NCBI GenBank assembly: GCA_002279065.1
Contig: NCKB01000002.1
Coordinates: forward strand, 186,001-250,000
Source of the DNA: Lysobacterales bacterium 15-68-25
GTDB lineage: Bacteria > Pseudomonadota > Gammaproteobacteria > Xanthomonadales > Rhodanobacteraceae
Length of the DNA stretch: 64,000 nt
Direction of reading: 5' to 3'
Shown here: positions 46,618 through 55,759 of the stretch, one piece after another
How positions within the stretch are numbered: position 1 is the stretch's first letter
Layout: every line of letters starts with the position of its first letter
The notes under the pieces: model-generated
Told to the model about the DNA's origin: nothing
Database searches by the model: none
What the model saw: the letters and a program-made list of their open reading frames with translations, nothing else
Made by a program: the position numbers and the translations under genes

Positions 46618-48912
46618 ATGGCCAATCCCCCCGAGGAACTCAAGCACGCCGCGCTCGAATACCACCGGCTGTGCCCGCCCGGCAAAATCAAGGTCACCGC
46701 GACCAAGCCGATGGTCACCCAGCGTGACCTGGCGCTGGCCTACTCGCCCGGCGTGGCCTACGCCTGCGAGGCCATCGTGGAGAATCCCAACGCCGCCAGC
46801 GAGCTGACCGCGCGCGGCAACCTGGTGGCGGTGATCACCAACGGCACCGCGGTGCTGGGGCTTGGCGACATCGGCCCGCTGGCCGGCAAGCCGGTGATGG
46901 AAGGCAAGGGCGTGCTGTTCCAGAAGTTCGCCGGCATCGACGTGTTCGACATCGAGCTGAACGAGCGCGACCCGGACAAGCTGGTCGAGATCATCGCCGC
47001 GATGGAGCCGACCTTCGGCGGCATCAACCTCGAGGACATCAAGGCGCCGGAGTGCTTCATCGTCGAGCGCAAGCTGCGCGAGCGGATGAAGATCCCGGTG
47101 TTCCACGACGACCAGCATGGCACCGCGATCATCGTCGGCGCCGCGGTGCTCAACGCGCTGGAAGTGGTCGGCAAGAAGATCGGGGACGTCAAGCTGGCCA
47201 CCGCCGGCGCCGGTGCGGCCGGCATCGCCTGCCTGGACATGCTGGTGGCGCTGGGCCTGAAGCCGGAGAACATCCTCGCCTACGACCGCGAGGGCGTGCT
47301 CTACACCGGCCGCGACCACCTCGATCCGGACAAGGCGCGCTACGCGCGCGACACCGACAAGCGCACGCTGGCCGACATCGTCGCCGGTGCCGACGTGTTC
47401 CTGGGCCTCTCGGCCGGCGGCATCCTCAAGCCGGAGATGGTCGCCACCATGGCCGACAAGCCGGTGATCCTGGCGCTGGCCAACCCGAACCCGGAGATCT
47501 CGCCGGCCGACGCCAAGGCTGTGCGCCCGGACTGCATCATCGCCACCGGCCGCTCGGACTACCCGAACCAGGTCAACAACGCGCTGTGCTTTCCGTACAT
47601 CTTCCGCGGCGCGCTGGACGTGGGCGCCACCGGCATCAACGAGGCGATGAAGCTGGCCTGCGTGCGCGCCATCGCGCAGCTGGCGCGCGAGGAGGCTGCC
47701 GACCTCGGCAGCGCCTATGGCGAGGAAATCCCCTCGTTTGGCCCGGACTACCTGATCCCGCGTCCGTTCGACCCGCGCCTGCTGGTGATGCTGGCGCCGG
47801 CGGTGGCGCAGGCGGCGATGGACTCGGGCGTGGCAACCCGGCCGATCGACGACATGGACGCCTACCGCGAGAAGCTCGGCCAGTTCATCTACCGCACCAG
47901 CCTGATCATGAAGCCGGTGTACGAGCGCGCGCGCGCCGACCGCAAGCGCGTGGCCTACGCTGAGGGCGAGGAAGAGGTGGTGCTGCGCGCCGTGCAGACC
48001 GTCGTCGACGAAAAGCTGGCCCGCCCGATCCTGATCGGACGCCCGGACGTGATCCACGCGCGCATCCAGCGCCTGGGCCTGCGCCTGCGCGAAGGCGTCG
48101 ATTTCGAACTCACCAACATCAACGACGACCCGCGCTTCAACGATTACTGGCAGCAGTACCACGCGCTGACCGAGCGCCGCGGCGTGACCCCGGCGGCCGC
48201 CAAGAACCTGATGCGCTCGCGGCACACGCTGATCGCCGCGATGATGGTCGAGCGCGGCGAAGCCGACGCGCTGATCTGTGGTCTGGTCGGCCGCTACCAC
48301 AAGAAGCTTGGCTACCTGCGCAGCGTGTTCGGGCTGGACCCGGGCGTGCAGTGCACCTCGGCAATGACCGCGGTGATCAATGATCGCGGCGCCTGGTTCT
48401 TCGTCGACACCCATGTGCAGGTCGATCCGACCGCCGAGCAGATCGCCGAAGCCACGCTGCAGGCCAGTTACCGCCTGAAGCTGTTCGGTGTCGAGCCGAA
48501 GGTGGCGCTGCTGTCGCATTCCAACTACGGCAGCCACGAGAACGCCAGCGCGGCGAAGATGCGCAAGGTCTACCAGATCCTGAAGGAGCGCTTCCCGAAG
48601 CTGGAGATGGACGGCGAGATGCAGGCCGACACCGCCTGGGACGAGGCGCTGCGACGCCGGATGTTCCCGCATACCACGCTGAGCGGCCGCGCCAACCTGT
48701 TCGTGCTGCCCAACCTGGACGCCGCCAACATCGTCTACAACATGGTGCGGGTGATGACCGACGGCGTCGCCATCGGCCCGATCCTGATGGGCGTGGACAA
48801 GGCGGCGCACATCCTCACCCCGGCCTCCACCGCCCGCCGTGTGGTCAACATGACCGCCGTGGCCGCGGTGGATGCGCAGATCCGCGCCGCCCAGGGCGAA
48901 CGCCGCGGCTGA
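46618..48912 (+). CDS. maeB: NADP-dependent malic enzyme with phosphotransacetylase-like domain
   Basis: MaeB oxidatively decarboxylates malate to pyruvate with NADP+. The 764-residue protein has a malic enzyme half (about 1-430: [66 protein letters not shown]) and a C-terminal PTA-like regulatory half (about 440-764: [27 protein letters not shown]-type end). This two-part form is typical of Gram-negative MaeB, where the PTA part senses acetyl-CoA. ATG 46618 is chosen; the ribosome site is weak. Hairpin with TTTCGTTT follows at 48930. Confidence 0.95.
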   Translation: MANPPEELKHAALEYHRLCPPGKIKVTATKPMVTQRDLALAYSPGVAYACEAIVENPNAASELTARGNLVAVITNGTAVLGLGDIGPLAGKPVMEGKGVLFQKFAGIDVFDIELNERDPDKLVEIIAAMEPTFGGINLEDIKAPECFIVERKLRERMKIPVFHDDQHGTAIIVGAAVLNALEVVGKKIGDVKLATAGAGAAGIACLDMLVALGLKPENILAYDREGVLYTGRDHLDPDKARYARDTDKRTLADIVAGADVFLGLSAGGILKPEMVATMADKPVILALANPNPEISPADAKAVRPDCIIATGRSDYPNQVNNALCFPYIFRGALDVGATGINEAMKLACVRAIAQLAREEAADLGSAYGEEIPSFGPDYLIPRPFDPRLLVMLAPAVAQAAMDSGVATRPIDDMDAYREKLGQFIYRTSLIMKPVYERARADRKRVAYAEGEEEVVLRAVQTVVDEKLARPILIGRPDVIHARIQRLGLRLREGVDFELTNINDDPRFNDYWQQYHALTERRGVTPAAAKNLMRSRHTLIAAMMVERGEADALICGLVGRYHKKLGYLRSVFGLDPGVQCTSAMTAVINDRGAWFFVDTHVQVDPTAEQIAEATLQASYRLKLFGVEPKVALLSHSNYGSHENASAAKMRKVYQILKERFPKLEMDGEMQADTAWDEALRRRMFPHTTLSGRANLFVLPNLDAANIVYNMVRVMTDGVAIGPILMGVDKAAHILTPASTARRVVNMTAVAAVDAQIRAAQGERRG

Positions 48913-48929
48913 TCACCCGCCATGGCGCT

Positions 48930-48968
48930 GGCCCCGGTTGCCTGTGCGGCGACCGGGGCCTTTCGTTT
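48930..48968 (+). terminator. Terminator-like hairpin after maeB
   Basis: GGCCCCGGT (48930-48938) pairs with ACCGGGGCC (48952-48960) around a 13-base loop, followed by TTTCGTTT. It lies 17 bases past the maeB stop and 9 bases before the end of the convergent membrane protein gene. Confidence 0.7.
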
Positions 48969-48977
48969 CCGGCGTTT

Positions 48978-50600
48978 TCAGCCGGAGGCGGCAGGCACCA
49001 TGCGGCACAACATGATCGGACGGGCGGGCGGGTGGCCGTGGCGGTCGCGCTCCAGGCTGGATGTCACCGGCTGGCAGTCGCCCGCCCGGTAGCCGGGCAG
49101 CAGCCGGTTCAGCAATGCATCGTCCGCGTCGGTGGCATACGGGGTGCGCAACATGAAACGCGGCCCCCGATGCGTGCGTACCGTCTCCTCGACCGTGTCG
49201 TAGAGCCTGAACCCGCGCGTCGCTTCGGTGAACCAGTTCAGACCAACGTAGCGTACGCCCGCTTCCTGCGGCAGCAGCGGCGGCAGGTAGGCCAGCGGCA
49301 TGCCTACCAGCATCACCAGGCTATGCGCCGGCAGGCGTGGCGCCGTCACCTCGACCGGCTGGCGAGAAAACGGCACGCGGCCCCAGTTGGGATAGTGCGT
49401 CAGCCCGAGGCAGAGCAGCACACATACCCACATGCCGCGGCGGGCCGCCCCGGAAGGGCTTTCGTTCTGCCCCGGCCAGGCGTGGCGCAGGACACCGAAC
49501 ACCAGCACGCCCGAGAGCGCCTCCAGCGGAACGGCATAGCGCAGGATCGAGAACAGCCCCAGCCACTGGACGTAGGCCAGCGCCCAGAAAGCGGCGAGGA
49601 AGACCAGCGCCGGTTCCGCCGGCGCACGGCCCCGGCGCCATAGTCGCGATACCGGCAGGGCGAGCACGGCGAGGAATGCCAGTGCGTAGCGCGGATCGGC
49701 GAACCGCGCCTCCGTCACCAGCGCCAGGTTGCGGCGCAGCCAGTAGAACGGATAGGTGAGCCACTGCCCCCAGTCGCGCGGCAGGAAGCGCGCGTCGGTC
49801 ATCGGGGTGGCGGGTGCCCACGGCGAGTGGAACCACTGGTTGAACATCGGAAACACCGGGTTGCCGACGCTCTGGTACAGGTGCCAGCCCCACCAGCCGT
49901 AGGCGAGCAGGAAGCCGATGCCGCTGCCCAGCGCCAGCGCGAGAAAGCCGCGCACGGCGAGCGGCCGGGGGCGCAACGCGGCCGCCGCGGCGAAGCCGGC
50001 GGCCACCGGATACACGATCGCCGTGGGCTTGAGCCCGGCGGCTACTCCGGCGCACAGGCCGGCCAGCAGCAGCGTCCGCCAAGCGGGACCAGCAGACCGT
50101 TCCAGTGCACGCAGGAACAGGACGATGCCGCCCAGTACGAGGCACGCCGTCGGCAGTTCGTTGGTGGTCAGGCCGGTCTGCGATACCGCCATCGTCCCGG
50201 TGGCGCCGATCGCCACGGCCATGGCGTCGAATCGGTCGAAGCGGCGGCGCTGCAGTCGCGCGACTGCGGCGGCGACGCGGAACACCAGGAATGCCAGCAG
50301 TCCGAACCACAGTCCCTGCAGCGCGGCGAGCCAGCGTGGCGCATGCTGCAGCGGGCCGGTGGCCAGCAGGTAGTACGGCAGGTCCAGGACCGGGTTGAAC
50401 CAGGTCTGCAGTCCAGCCGCGCCGATGTCTATCGATCCTCGTCCCCCCAGCCAGGCCCAGGCGTTGTAGAGGTGGTAGTTGCGCAGGTCCCAGTTCGCGT
50501 CCTGGCCGAGTGCCACGGCCAGCAGGGCGCCCACGGCGAGACATCCGGCAAGCAGTCGGGGCCACCGTGTGCCCACGTGCTCCCAGGTCGGCGCCCTCAT
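48978..50600 (-). CDS. Polytopic membrane glycosyltransferase-like protein
   Basis: From ATG 50600 the protein has 540 residues with about ten predicted membrane helices and a periplasmic C-terminal part of about 120 residues. An acidic residue pair in the first loop (GQDANWDLRNYHLY) is reminiscent of GT-C type (GT39/GT87) glycosyltransferases, which use lipid-linked sugars on the outer face of the inner membrane. It does not match a named family I can be sure of. Its ATG overlaps the stop of the GT2 gene (ATGA), so both work together, likely in cell-surface glycan or glycolipid synthesis. Confidence 0.72.
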   Translation of the reverse strand: MRAPTWEHVGTRWPRLLAGCLAVGALLAVALGQDANWDLRNYHLYNAWAWLGGRGSIDIGAAGLQTWFNPVLDLPYYLLATGPLQHAPRWLAALQGLWFGLLAFLVFRVAAAVARLQRRRFDRFDAMAVAIGATGTMAVSQTGLTTNELPTACLVLGGIVLFLRALERSAGPAWRTLLLAGLCAGVAAGLKPTAIVYPVAAGFAAAAALRPRPLAVRGFLALALGSGIGFLLAYGWWGWHLYQSVGNPVFPMFNQWFHSPWAPATPMTDARFLPRDWGQWLTYPFYWLRRNLALVTEARFADPRYALAFLAVLALPVSRLWRRGRAPAEPALVFLAAFWALAYVQWLGLFSILRYAVPLEALSGVLVFGVLRHAWPGQNESPSGAARRGMWVCVLLCLGLTHYPNWGRVPFSRQPVEVTAPRLPAHSLVMLVGMPLAYLPPLLPQEAGVRYVGLNWFTEATRGFRLYDTVEETVRTHRGPRFMLRTPYATDADDALLNRLLPGYRAGDCQPVTSSLERDRHGHPPARPIMLCRMVPAASG

Positions 50601-51547
50601 CCGGCGTCGCCACGGACCGGAGACCGGCTGCAGGCGAGGTAGGCCAGCCATTTCTGCTCCCGCCGTCCGACCGTGACCGTGTCCAGGATCAGGCCACAGG
50701 CCAGGAACACCGAACCGAGCACCACCAGCGATGCGCACAGGATCGCGGTGGGAAAGCGCGGCACCAGACCGGTCTGCATGTAGGTGGCGACCAGCGGCAC
50801 GGCCAGTACGATGGCGGCGGTGACCGCCAGCCCGGCGAGACTGGAGAAGAACAGCAGCGGCCGTGCGTTCTTGGCCAGCCGCACGATCGTCAACAGGATG
50901 CGCCAGCCGTCGCGCCAGGTGTTGAGTTTGCTTTGCGAGCCGGCCATGCGGCTGGCGTAGCGGGTGGGTACCTCGGCCACCGGCAGGCGTAGCTCCAGCG
51001 CATGCACGGCCAGCTCGGTCTCGACCTCGAAGCCACCCGACAGGGGTGGGCAGGAGCGCACAAAGCGGCGGGAAAACACCCGGTAGCCCGACAGGATGTC
51101 GCTGAAGGAGCGGCCGAACAGCCACGAGGTCAGCCCGGTCAGCAGCCGGTTGCCGAAGCGGTGGCCCTGGCGGTAGGCCGCGGCTTCATCGGTCTGGCGG
51201 CTGCCCACGACCATGTCCAGGCCTTCGCTGGACAGCAGGTCGATCATCGCCGGGACGGCATCGGCGTCGTAGGTGGCGTCGCCATCCACCAGGACGTAGA
51301 TGTCCGCCTCGATGTCGGCAAACATGCGGCGCACCACGTGCCCCTTGCCCTGCAGTCGCTCGGTGCGGACCACGGCTCCCGCTGTCGCGGCCTGCGCCCG
51401 GGTGTCGTCGGTGGAATTGTTGTCGTAGACGTAGATCGTGGCCTGCGGCAGGGCCTGCCGGAAGCCGGCGACGACACGACCGATCGCCACCCCTTCGTTG
51501 TGGCAGGGCACCAGGACGGCGATGGTCGGCGAGGCGGGATTACCCAT
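50597..51547 (-). CDS. Family 2 glycosyltransferase (dolichyl-phosphate-sugar synthase-like)
   Basis: The 316-residue protein has a GT2 domain: VLVPCHNEGVAIGRVV, YDNNSTDDT, VLVDGDATYDADAV (DxD) and GSRQTDEAAAYRQGHRFGN, then two C-terminal membrane helices (about 230-285). This form resembles polyprenyl-phosphate sugar transferases such as ArnC/DPM1-like enzymes. It would load a sugar on undecaprenyl phosphate for the following GT-C-like protein. ATG 51547 has AGGGA upstream; the frame is open further up. Overlaps the next gene by ATGA. Confidence 0.88.
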   Translation of the reverse strand: MGNPASPTIAVLVPCHNEGVAIGRVVAGFRQALPQATIYVYDNNSTDDTRAQAATAGAVVRTERLQGKGHVVRRMFADIEADIYVLVDGDATYDADAVPAMIDLLSSEGLDMVVGSRQTDEAAAYRQGHRFGNRLLTGLTSWLFGRSFSDILSGYRVFSRRFVRSCPPLSGGFEVETELAVHALELRLPVAEVPTRYASRMAGSQSKLNTWRDGWRILLTIVRLAKNARPLLFFSSLAGLAVTAAIVLAVPLVATYMQTGLVPRFPTAILCASLVVLGSVFLACGLILDTVTVGRREQKWLAYLACSRSPVRGDAG

Positions 51548-51776
51548 GACATTCCCTTGATGGCTGTGTTCCGGCATGAGCGGGCAAGTATCGCAAAATC
51601 GCAGGGATGCCCCGCCAGGCTCCCGGCCTGGCGCCGGTTTGGACGGCCATCCGCGGGCGTATCGCATTGGCGCGCTGCGTCATTGGCGATAGACTCCGAA
51701 GGCTATCGGCCCGTCCGGGCGGCGTTCATACCCCCTACGGCGGCGTATCCCCTGACGCTGCGGAGAATCTTCCCCC

Positions 51777-54497
51777 ATGGATCAGCTCGACGACATCCTC
51801 CATCAGGACATCGATCCCACCGAAACCAACGAGTGGATCGAATCGCTCAATGCGGTGATCAGCCATGACGGCACCGAGCGCGCGCATTACCTGCTGGAAA
51901 AGATGGTCGACTCCACGCGGCGCGCCGGTGGCTACCTGCCGTTCGACCCGACCACCGAGTACGTCAACACCATCGCGCCGCAGAACGAGGCCAAGTCGCC
52001 GGGCGACGCGACGATGGAGTGGCGCATCCGCACCCTGATCCGCTGGAACGCGATGGCGATGGTGGTGCGCGCCAACCGCAAGCCGGGCGAGCTGGGCGGC
52101 CACATCGCCAGCTTCGCTTCCTCGGCCACGCTGTACGACGTCGGCTTCAACCATTTCTGGCGCGCGCCCAGCGCCGATCATCCGGGCGACCTGGTGTTCC
52201 ACCAGGGCCACTCCAGCCCCGGCATCTACGCCCGTTCCTTCCTCGAGGGCCGCATCGCCGAGGAGCAGATGGACCTGTTCCGCATGGAAGTGGCCGGCAA
52301 GGGCCGCGGCCTGTCGTCCTACCCGCACCCGTGGCTGATGCCGGACTACTGGCAGGTGCCGACGGTGTCGATGGGCCTGGGTCCGATCCAGGCGATCTAC
52401 CAGGCGCAGTTCTGGAAGTACCTCGAGCATCGCGGCCTGATCCCGAAGACCGACCGCAAGATCTGGTGCTTCATGGGCGACGGCGAGACCGACGAGCCGG
52501 AGAGCCTGGGCGCGATCGCGCTGGCCGGCCGCGAGGGCCTGGACAACCTGATCTTCGTGATCAACTGCAACCTGCAGCGCCTGGACGGCCCGGTGCGCGG
52601 CAACGGCAAGATCATCCAGGAGCTGGAGGGCGTGTTCCGCGGTGCCGGCTGGAACGCCATCAAGGTGGTGTGGGGCAGCTACTGGGATCCGCTCCTGGCG
52701 CGTGACACCTCCGGCCAGCTGCGCAAGCTGATGATGGAAACCGTCGACGGTGAGTACCAGGCGTGCAAGGCGTTCGGCGGCAAGTACACGCGCGAGCACT
52801 TCTTCAACAAGTACCCGGAGACCGCGCAGCTGGTCGCCAACCTGTCCGACGACGACATCTGGCGCCTGAACCGTGGCGGCCACGACCCGCACAAGGTCTA
52901 CGCGGCCTACCATGCGGCGGTGAACACCAAGGGCATGCCCACCGTGATCCTGGCCAAGACGGTCAAGGGCTACGGCATGGGCGCGGCCGGCGAGTCGCAG
53001 AACCCGACCCACCAGCAGAAGAAGCTGGACCACGACGCGGTCCGCCACTTCCGCGACCGCTTCAACATCCCGGTGCCGGACGACAAGCTGGCCGACGTGC
53101 CGTACTACCACCCGGGCAAGGATTCGCCCGAGGTGCAGTACATGCTCGAGCGCCGCCGTGCGCTCGGCGGCTCGCTGCCGCAGCGCCGCCGCACCTCGGA
53201 CGTGAAGCTGAAGGCGCCGGAGCTGTCGGCCTTCGAGCAGATCACCAAGGGCTCGGGCGAGCGCGAGATCTCCACCACCATGGCGCTGGTGCGCGGCATG
53301 AACCTGCTGCTGCGCGACAAGCAGCTGGGCGAGCGCGTGGTGCCGATCGTGGCCGACGAGGCGCGCACCTTCGGCATGGAGGGCATGTTCCGCCAGATCG
53401 GCATCTACGCGCCGTTCGGCCAGAAGTACCGCCCGCAGGACGCCGACCAGCTGCTGTACTACCGCGAGGACATCAAGGGCCAGGTGCTGCAGGAAGGCAT
53501 CTCGGAGGCCGGCGGCATGGGCGCCTGGATGGCCGCGGCCACCAGCTACAGCATCTCCAACGTGCCGATGCTGCCGTTCTTCATCTACTACTCGATGTTC
53601 GGCTTCCAGCGTATCGGCGACATGTGCTGGGCGGCGGGCGACATGCGCGCGCGCGGCTTCCTGGTCGGCGGCACCGCCGGCCGCACCACGCTCAACGGCG
53701 AGGGCCTGCAGCACGAGGACGGCCATTCGCACCTGATGTCCGGCGCGATCCCGAACGTGAAGTCCTACGACCCGACCTTCTCCTACGAGGTGGCGGTGAT
53801 CCTGCAGGACGGCACCCGCCGGATGATGCAGGAGCAGGAGGACGTCTATTACTACCTAACCGTGATGAACGAGAACTACCAGCACCCGGACATGCCGGCC
53901 GGTTGCGAGGAAGGGATCATCAAGGGCATGTACCTGTTCCGCGACTGCGGCGTGTCGACCAACGGGAACGGCAAGGGCAAGGGCAAGGCGAAGGCGCCGT
54001 GCGTTCAGCTGCTTGGCTCGGGCACGATCCTGCGCGAGGTGATCGCCGCGGCCGACCTGTTGGAGAAGGATTTCGGCGTGCACGCCGACATCTGGTCATG
54101 CCCCAGCTTCATCGAGCTGCGCCGCGACGGTTTCGATGCCGAGCGCTGGAACCGCCTGCATCCGGAAGCCGAGCAGCGCGTGCCGTACGTCACCGGCCTG
54201 CTGCAGGACCGCGCCGGTCCGGTGGTGGCCGCCACCGACTACGTGCGCGAGTTCGCCGACCAGATCCGCGCGTTCATTCCCGAGGGCAAGCGCTACACCG
54301 TGCTGGGCACCGACGGCTTCGGCCGTTCGGACACCCGCGCCCACCTGCGCGACTTCTTCGAGGTGGACCGCTACTGGATCGCCCACGCCGCGCTGGCCGC
54401 GCTGGCGAAGGACGGCCTGGTCAACGCCAAGGACGTGGCCCGCGCGATCAAGGAGTACAAGCTCGATCCGGAGAAGCCGAATCCCATCACCCAGTGA
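51777..54497 (+). CDS. aceE: Pyruvate dehydrogenase E1 component, homodimeric
   Basis: AceE decarboxylates pyruvate using thiamine diphosphate and feeds acetyl groups to AceF. The 906-residue protein has the homodimeric E1 layout: GHIASFASSATLYDVGFNHFW, QGHSSPGIYARSFLEGR, ThDP motif GDGETDEPES...INCNLQRLDGPVRGNG, and the C-terminal transketolase-like half with ITKGSGEREISTTMA, EARTFGMEGMFRQIG and TVLGTDGFGRSDTR. E. coli AceE is 887 residues. The aceF/lpd genes are not in the window. A short Gly/Lys repeat (NGKGKGKAKAP) at about residue 735 is an insertion in a loop. Terminator follows at 54515. Confidence 0.97.
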   Translation: MDQLDDILHQDIDPTETNEWIESLNAVISHDGTERAHYLLEKMVDSTRRAGGYLPFDPTTEYVNTIAPQNEAKSPGDATMEWRIRTLIRWNAMAMVVRANRKPGELGGHIASFASSATLYDVGFNHFWRAPSADHPGDLVFHQGHSSPGIYARSFLEGRIAEEQMDLFRMEVAGKGRGLSSYPHPWLMPDYWQVPTVSMGLGPIQAIYQAQFWKYLEHRGLIPKTDRKIWCFMGDGETDEPESLGAIALAGREGLDNLIFVINCNLQRLDGPVRGNGKIIQELEGVFRGAGWNAIKVVWGSYWDPLLARDTSGQLRKLMMETVDGEYQACKAFGGKYTREHFFNKYPETAQLVANLSDDDIWRLNRGGHDPHKVYAAYHAAVNTKGMPTVILAKTVKGYGMGAAGESQNPTHQQKKLDHDAVRHFRDRFNIPVPDDKLADVPYYHPGKDSPEVQYMLERRRALGGSLPQRRRTSDVKLKAPELSAFEQITKGSGEREISTTMALVRGMNLLLRDKQLGERVVPIVADEARTFGMEGMFRQIGIYAPFGQKYRPQDADQLLYYREDIKGQVLQEGISEAGGMGAWMAAATSYSISNVPMLPFFIYYSMFGFQRIGDMCWAAGDMRARGFLVGGTAGRTTLNGEGLQHEDGHSHLMSGAIPNVKSYDPTFSYEVAVILQDGTRRMMQEQEDVYYYLTVMNENYQHPDMPAGCEEGIIKGMYLFRDCGVSTNGNGKGKGKAKAPCVQLLGSGTILREVIAAADLLEKDFGVHADIWSCPSFIELRRDGFDAERWNRLHPEAEQRVPYVTGLLQDRAGPVVAATDYVREFADQIRAFIPEGKRYTVLGTDGFGRSDTRAHLRDFFEVDRYWIAHAALAALAKDGLVNAKDVARAIKEYKLDPEKPNPITQ

Positions 54498-54514
54498 TGG
54501 GATCCTTCTCCAGC

Positions 54515-54542
54515 AAAAAGCCCGCCGTCCGGCGGGCTTTTT
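54515..54542 (+). terminator. Intrinsic terminator after aceE
   Basis: AAAAAGCCCGCC (54515-54526), loop GTCC, GGCGGGCTTTTT (54531-54542): perfect 12-bp stem with T5. The A-run lets it serve the convergent small membrane protein gene as well, which ends at 54573. Confidence 0.92.
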
Positions 54543-54572
54543 GTTATGGGGGCGATGTTGCGGGCGAGGCGA

Positions 54573-54896
54573 TCAGTCCTCGTCGTGGCTGGCGAACGCC
54601 CGGCGCAGCAGCAGGAAGGCACCGACCGTGCCGGCGAGGATGGCCACGGTGGCCGCCGGGTGGCGCTTCACCTGACGGCGCAGGCGGCGGTACTGGTAGT
54701 TCGCCTCGTCGGCGAAATCCTCCGCGGCACGGGTGATCTGGCGGCCGTAGTCGTGGCCGTGGCGGCCGAGGCGGCTGGTGGCGCGGCGACCGCGCTCGAC
54801 CAGGTCGTGGGCGGTGTCGGCGGCGCCGTTGGCGTACTGGCGCACCCGGTCGCCGGCGTCGCTGAGGTGGCGTTCGATATCGCGGGTTCGGCTCAT
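54573..54896 (-). CDS. Small membrane protein, ElaB/YqjD (DUF883)-like
   Basis: A 107-residue protein with a long charged amphipathic helix (about 1-75, with repeated Arg, Asp and Ala) and one C-terminal membrane helix of the type AATVAILAGTVGAFLLLRR. The helix-plus-GxxG..LLLRR tail is the pattern of ElaB/YqjD proteins, tail-anchored inner-membrane proteins that bind stationary-phase ribosomes in E. coli. ATG 54896 with GGAGT upstream. Family assignment rests on layout more than on identity. Confidence 0.75.
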   Translation of the reverse strand: MSRTRDIERHLSDAGDRVRQYANGAADTAHDLVERGRRATSRLGRHGHDYGRQITRAAEDFADEANYQYRRLRRQVKRHPAATVAILAGTVGAFLLLRRAFASHDED

Positions 54897-55026
54897 GGTC
54901 GTGGACTCCTCAAGGGCACCGTTCGGGCACCGTGCCGCGGTCGGTAGCGGAGCTTCTACTTTGCGCCCGATCGCGTGACCGGTGCGTCGATGCGACGGGA
55001 TGCCGCCCAGCGGGCGTTCAGCCTGG

Positions 55027-55698
55027 TCAGCCCAGCCGGTAGTCGCCGCCCCGCTCGAGGGCGCGGCGGTAAGGCGGCATGGCGTGGATGCGTTCGAGGA
55101 AGGCGGCCAGGCGCGGCCAGCGCGGCGCGGTGAGTCCCGCGCGCGCGGCGGCAGCCTCCAGCGGGAAGCTGAGCTGGATATCGGCGACGCTGAAGGAATC
55201 GCCGCCGAACCATGCCGCCTTGCCCAGCTCGGCCTCCAGGTAATCCAGGTGCAGGGCGATCTGCGGATCGACGAAGCCGCGCAGTGCCTTGCCGGCCACG
55301 TCCTTCACGATCGGCCGGGCGAAGAACGGGGCCGGCGCCTTCTCCACCCGCTGGAACACCAGCTTGAGCAGCAGCAGCGGCATCGCCGAGCCCTCGGCGT
55401 AGTGCAGCCAGTAGGTCTGGCGCCGCCGCTCCGCCGTGCCGGGCGCGGCCAGCAGCCTGCCATCGCCGTAGCGCTCGGCCAGGTACTCGACGATGGCGCC
55501 GGACTCGGCCAGCACGAGTTCGCCGTCGGTGACCACCGGCGACTTGCCCAGCGGATGCACGGCACGCAGCTCGGCCGGTGCCAGCATGGTCTTCGGATCA
55601 CGGGCGTACCGCCGGATCCCGTAGGGCCGGCCGAGCTCCTCCAGCAGCCAGAGGATGCGCTGCGAGCGCGAGTTTTCGAGGTGATGGACGGTGATCAT
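55027..55698 (-). CDS. Glutathione S-transferase family protein
   Basis: The 223-residue protein has an N-terminal thioredoxin fold (ITVHHLENSRSQRILWLLEELG, HPLGKSPVVTDGELVLAESGAIVEYLAERYG) with the ESGAI glutathione-binding segment, and an all-helical C-terminal domain (FSVADIQLSFPLEAA). GSTs conjugate or use glutathione; the catalytic residue is probably Ser11 of the SRSQR loop. Start ATG 55698; an ATG at 55734 is also in frame. It works with the glutathione made through gshA in this window. Substrate unknown. Confidence 0.88.
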   Translation of the reverse strand: MITVHHLENSRSQRILWLLEELGRPYGIRRYARDPKTMLAPAELRAVHPLGKSPVVTDGELVLAESGAIVEYLAERYGDGRLLAAPGTAERRRQTYWLHYAEGSAMPLLLLKLVFQRVEKAPAPFFARPIVKDVAGKALRGFVDPQIALHLDYLEAELGKAAWFGGDSFSVADIQLSFPLEAAAARAGLTAPRWPRLAAFLERIHAMPPYRRALERGGDYRLG

Positions 55699-55759
55699 CG
55701 TCCGGATCAGAGCCGATCGGTCCCGATCCCGCAAGCACGGCTCTCGCTGGTGCCGACCT

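Noticed and set aside
45151-48810. A long minus-strand open frame opposite the QEGLA gene and maeB.
   Set aside because: The same effect: the composition is biased and it overlaps two well-supported genes on the other strand. No ribosome site or domain was seen.
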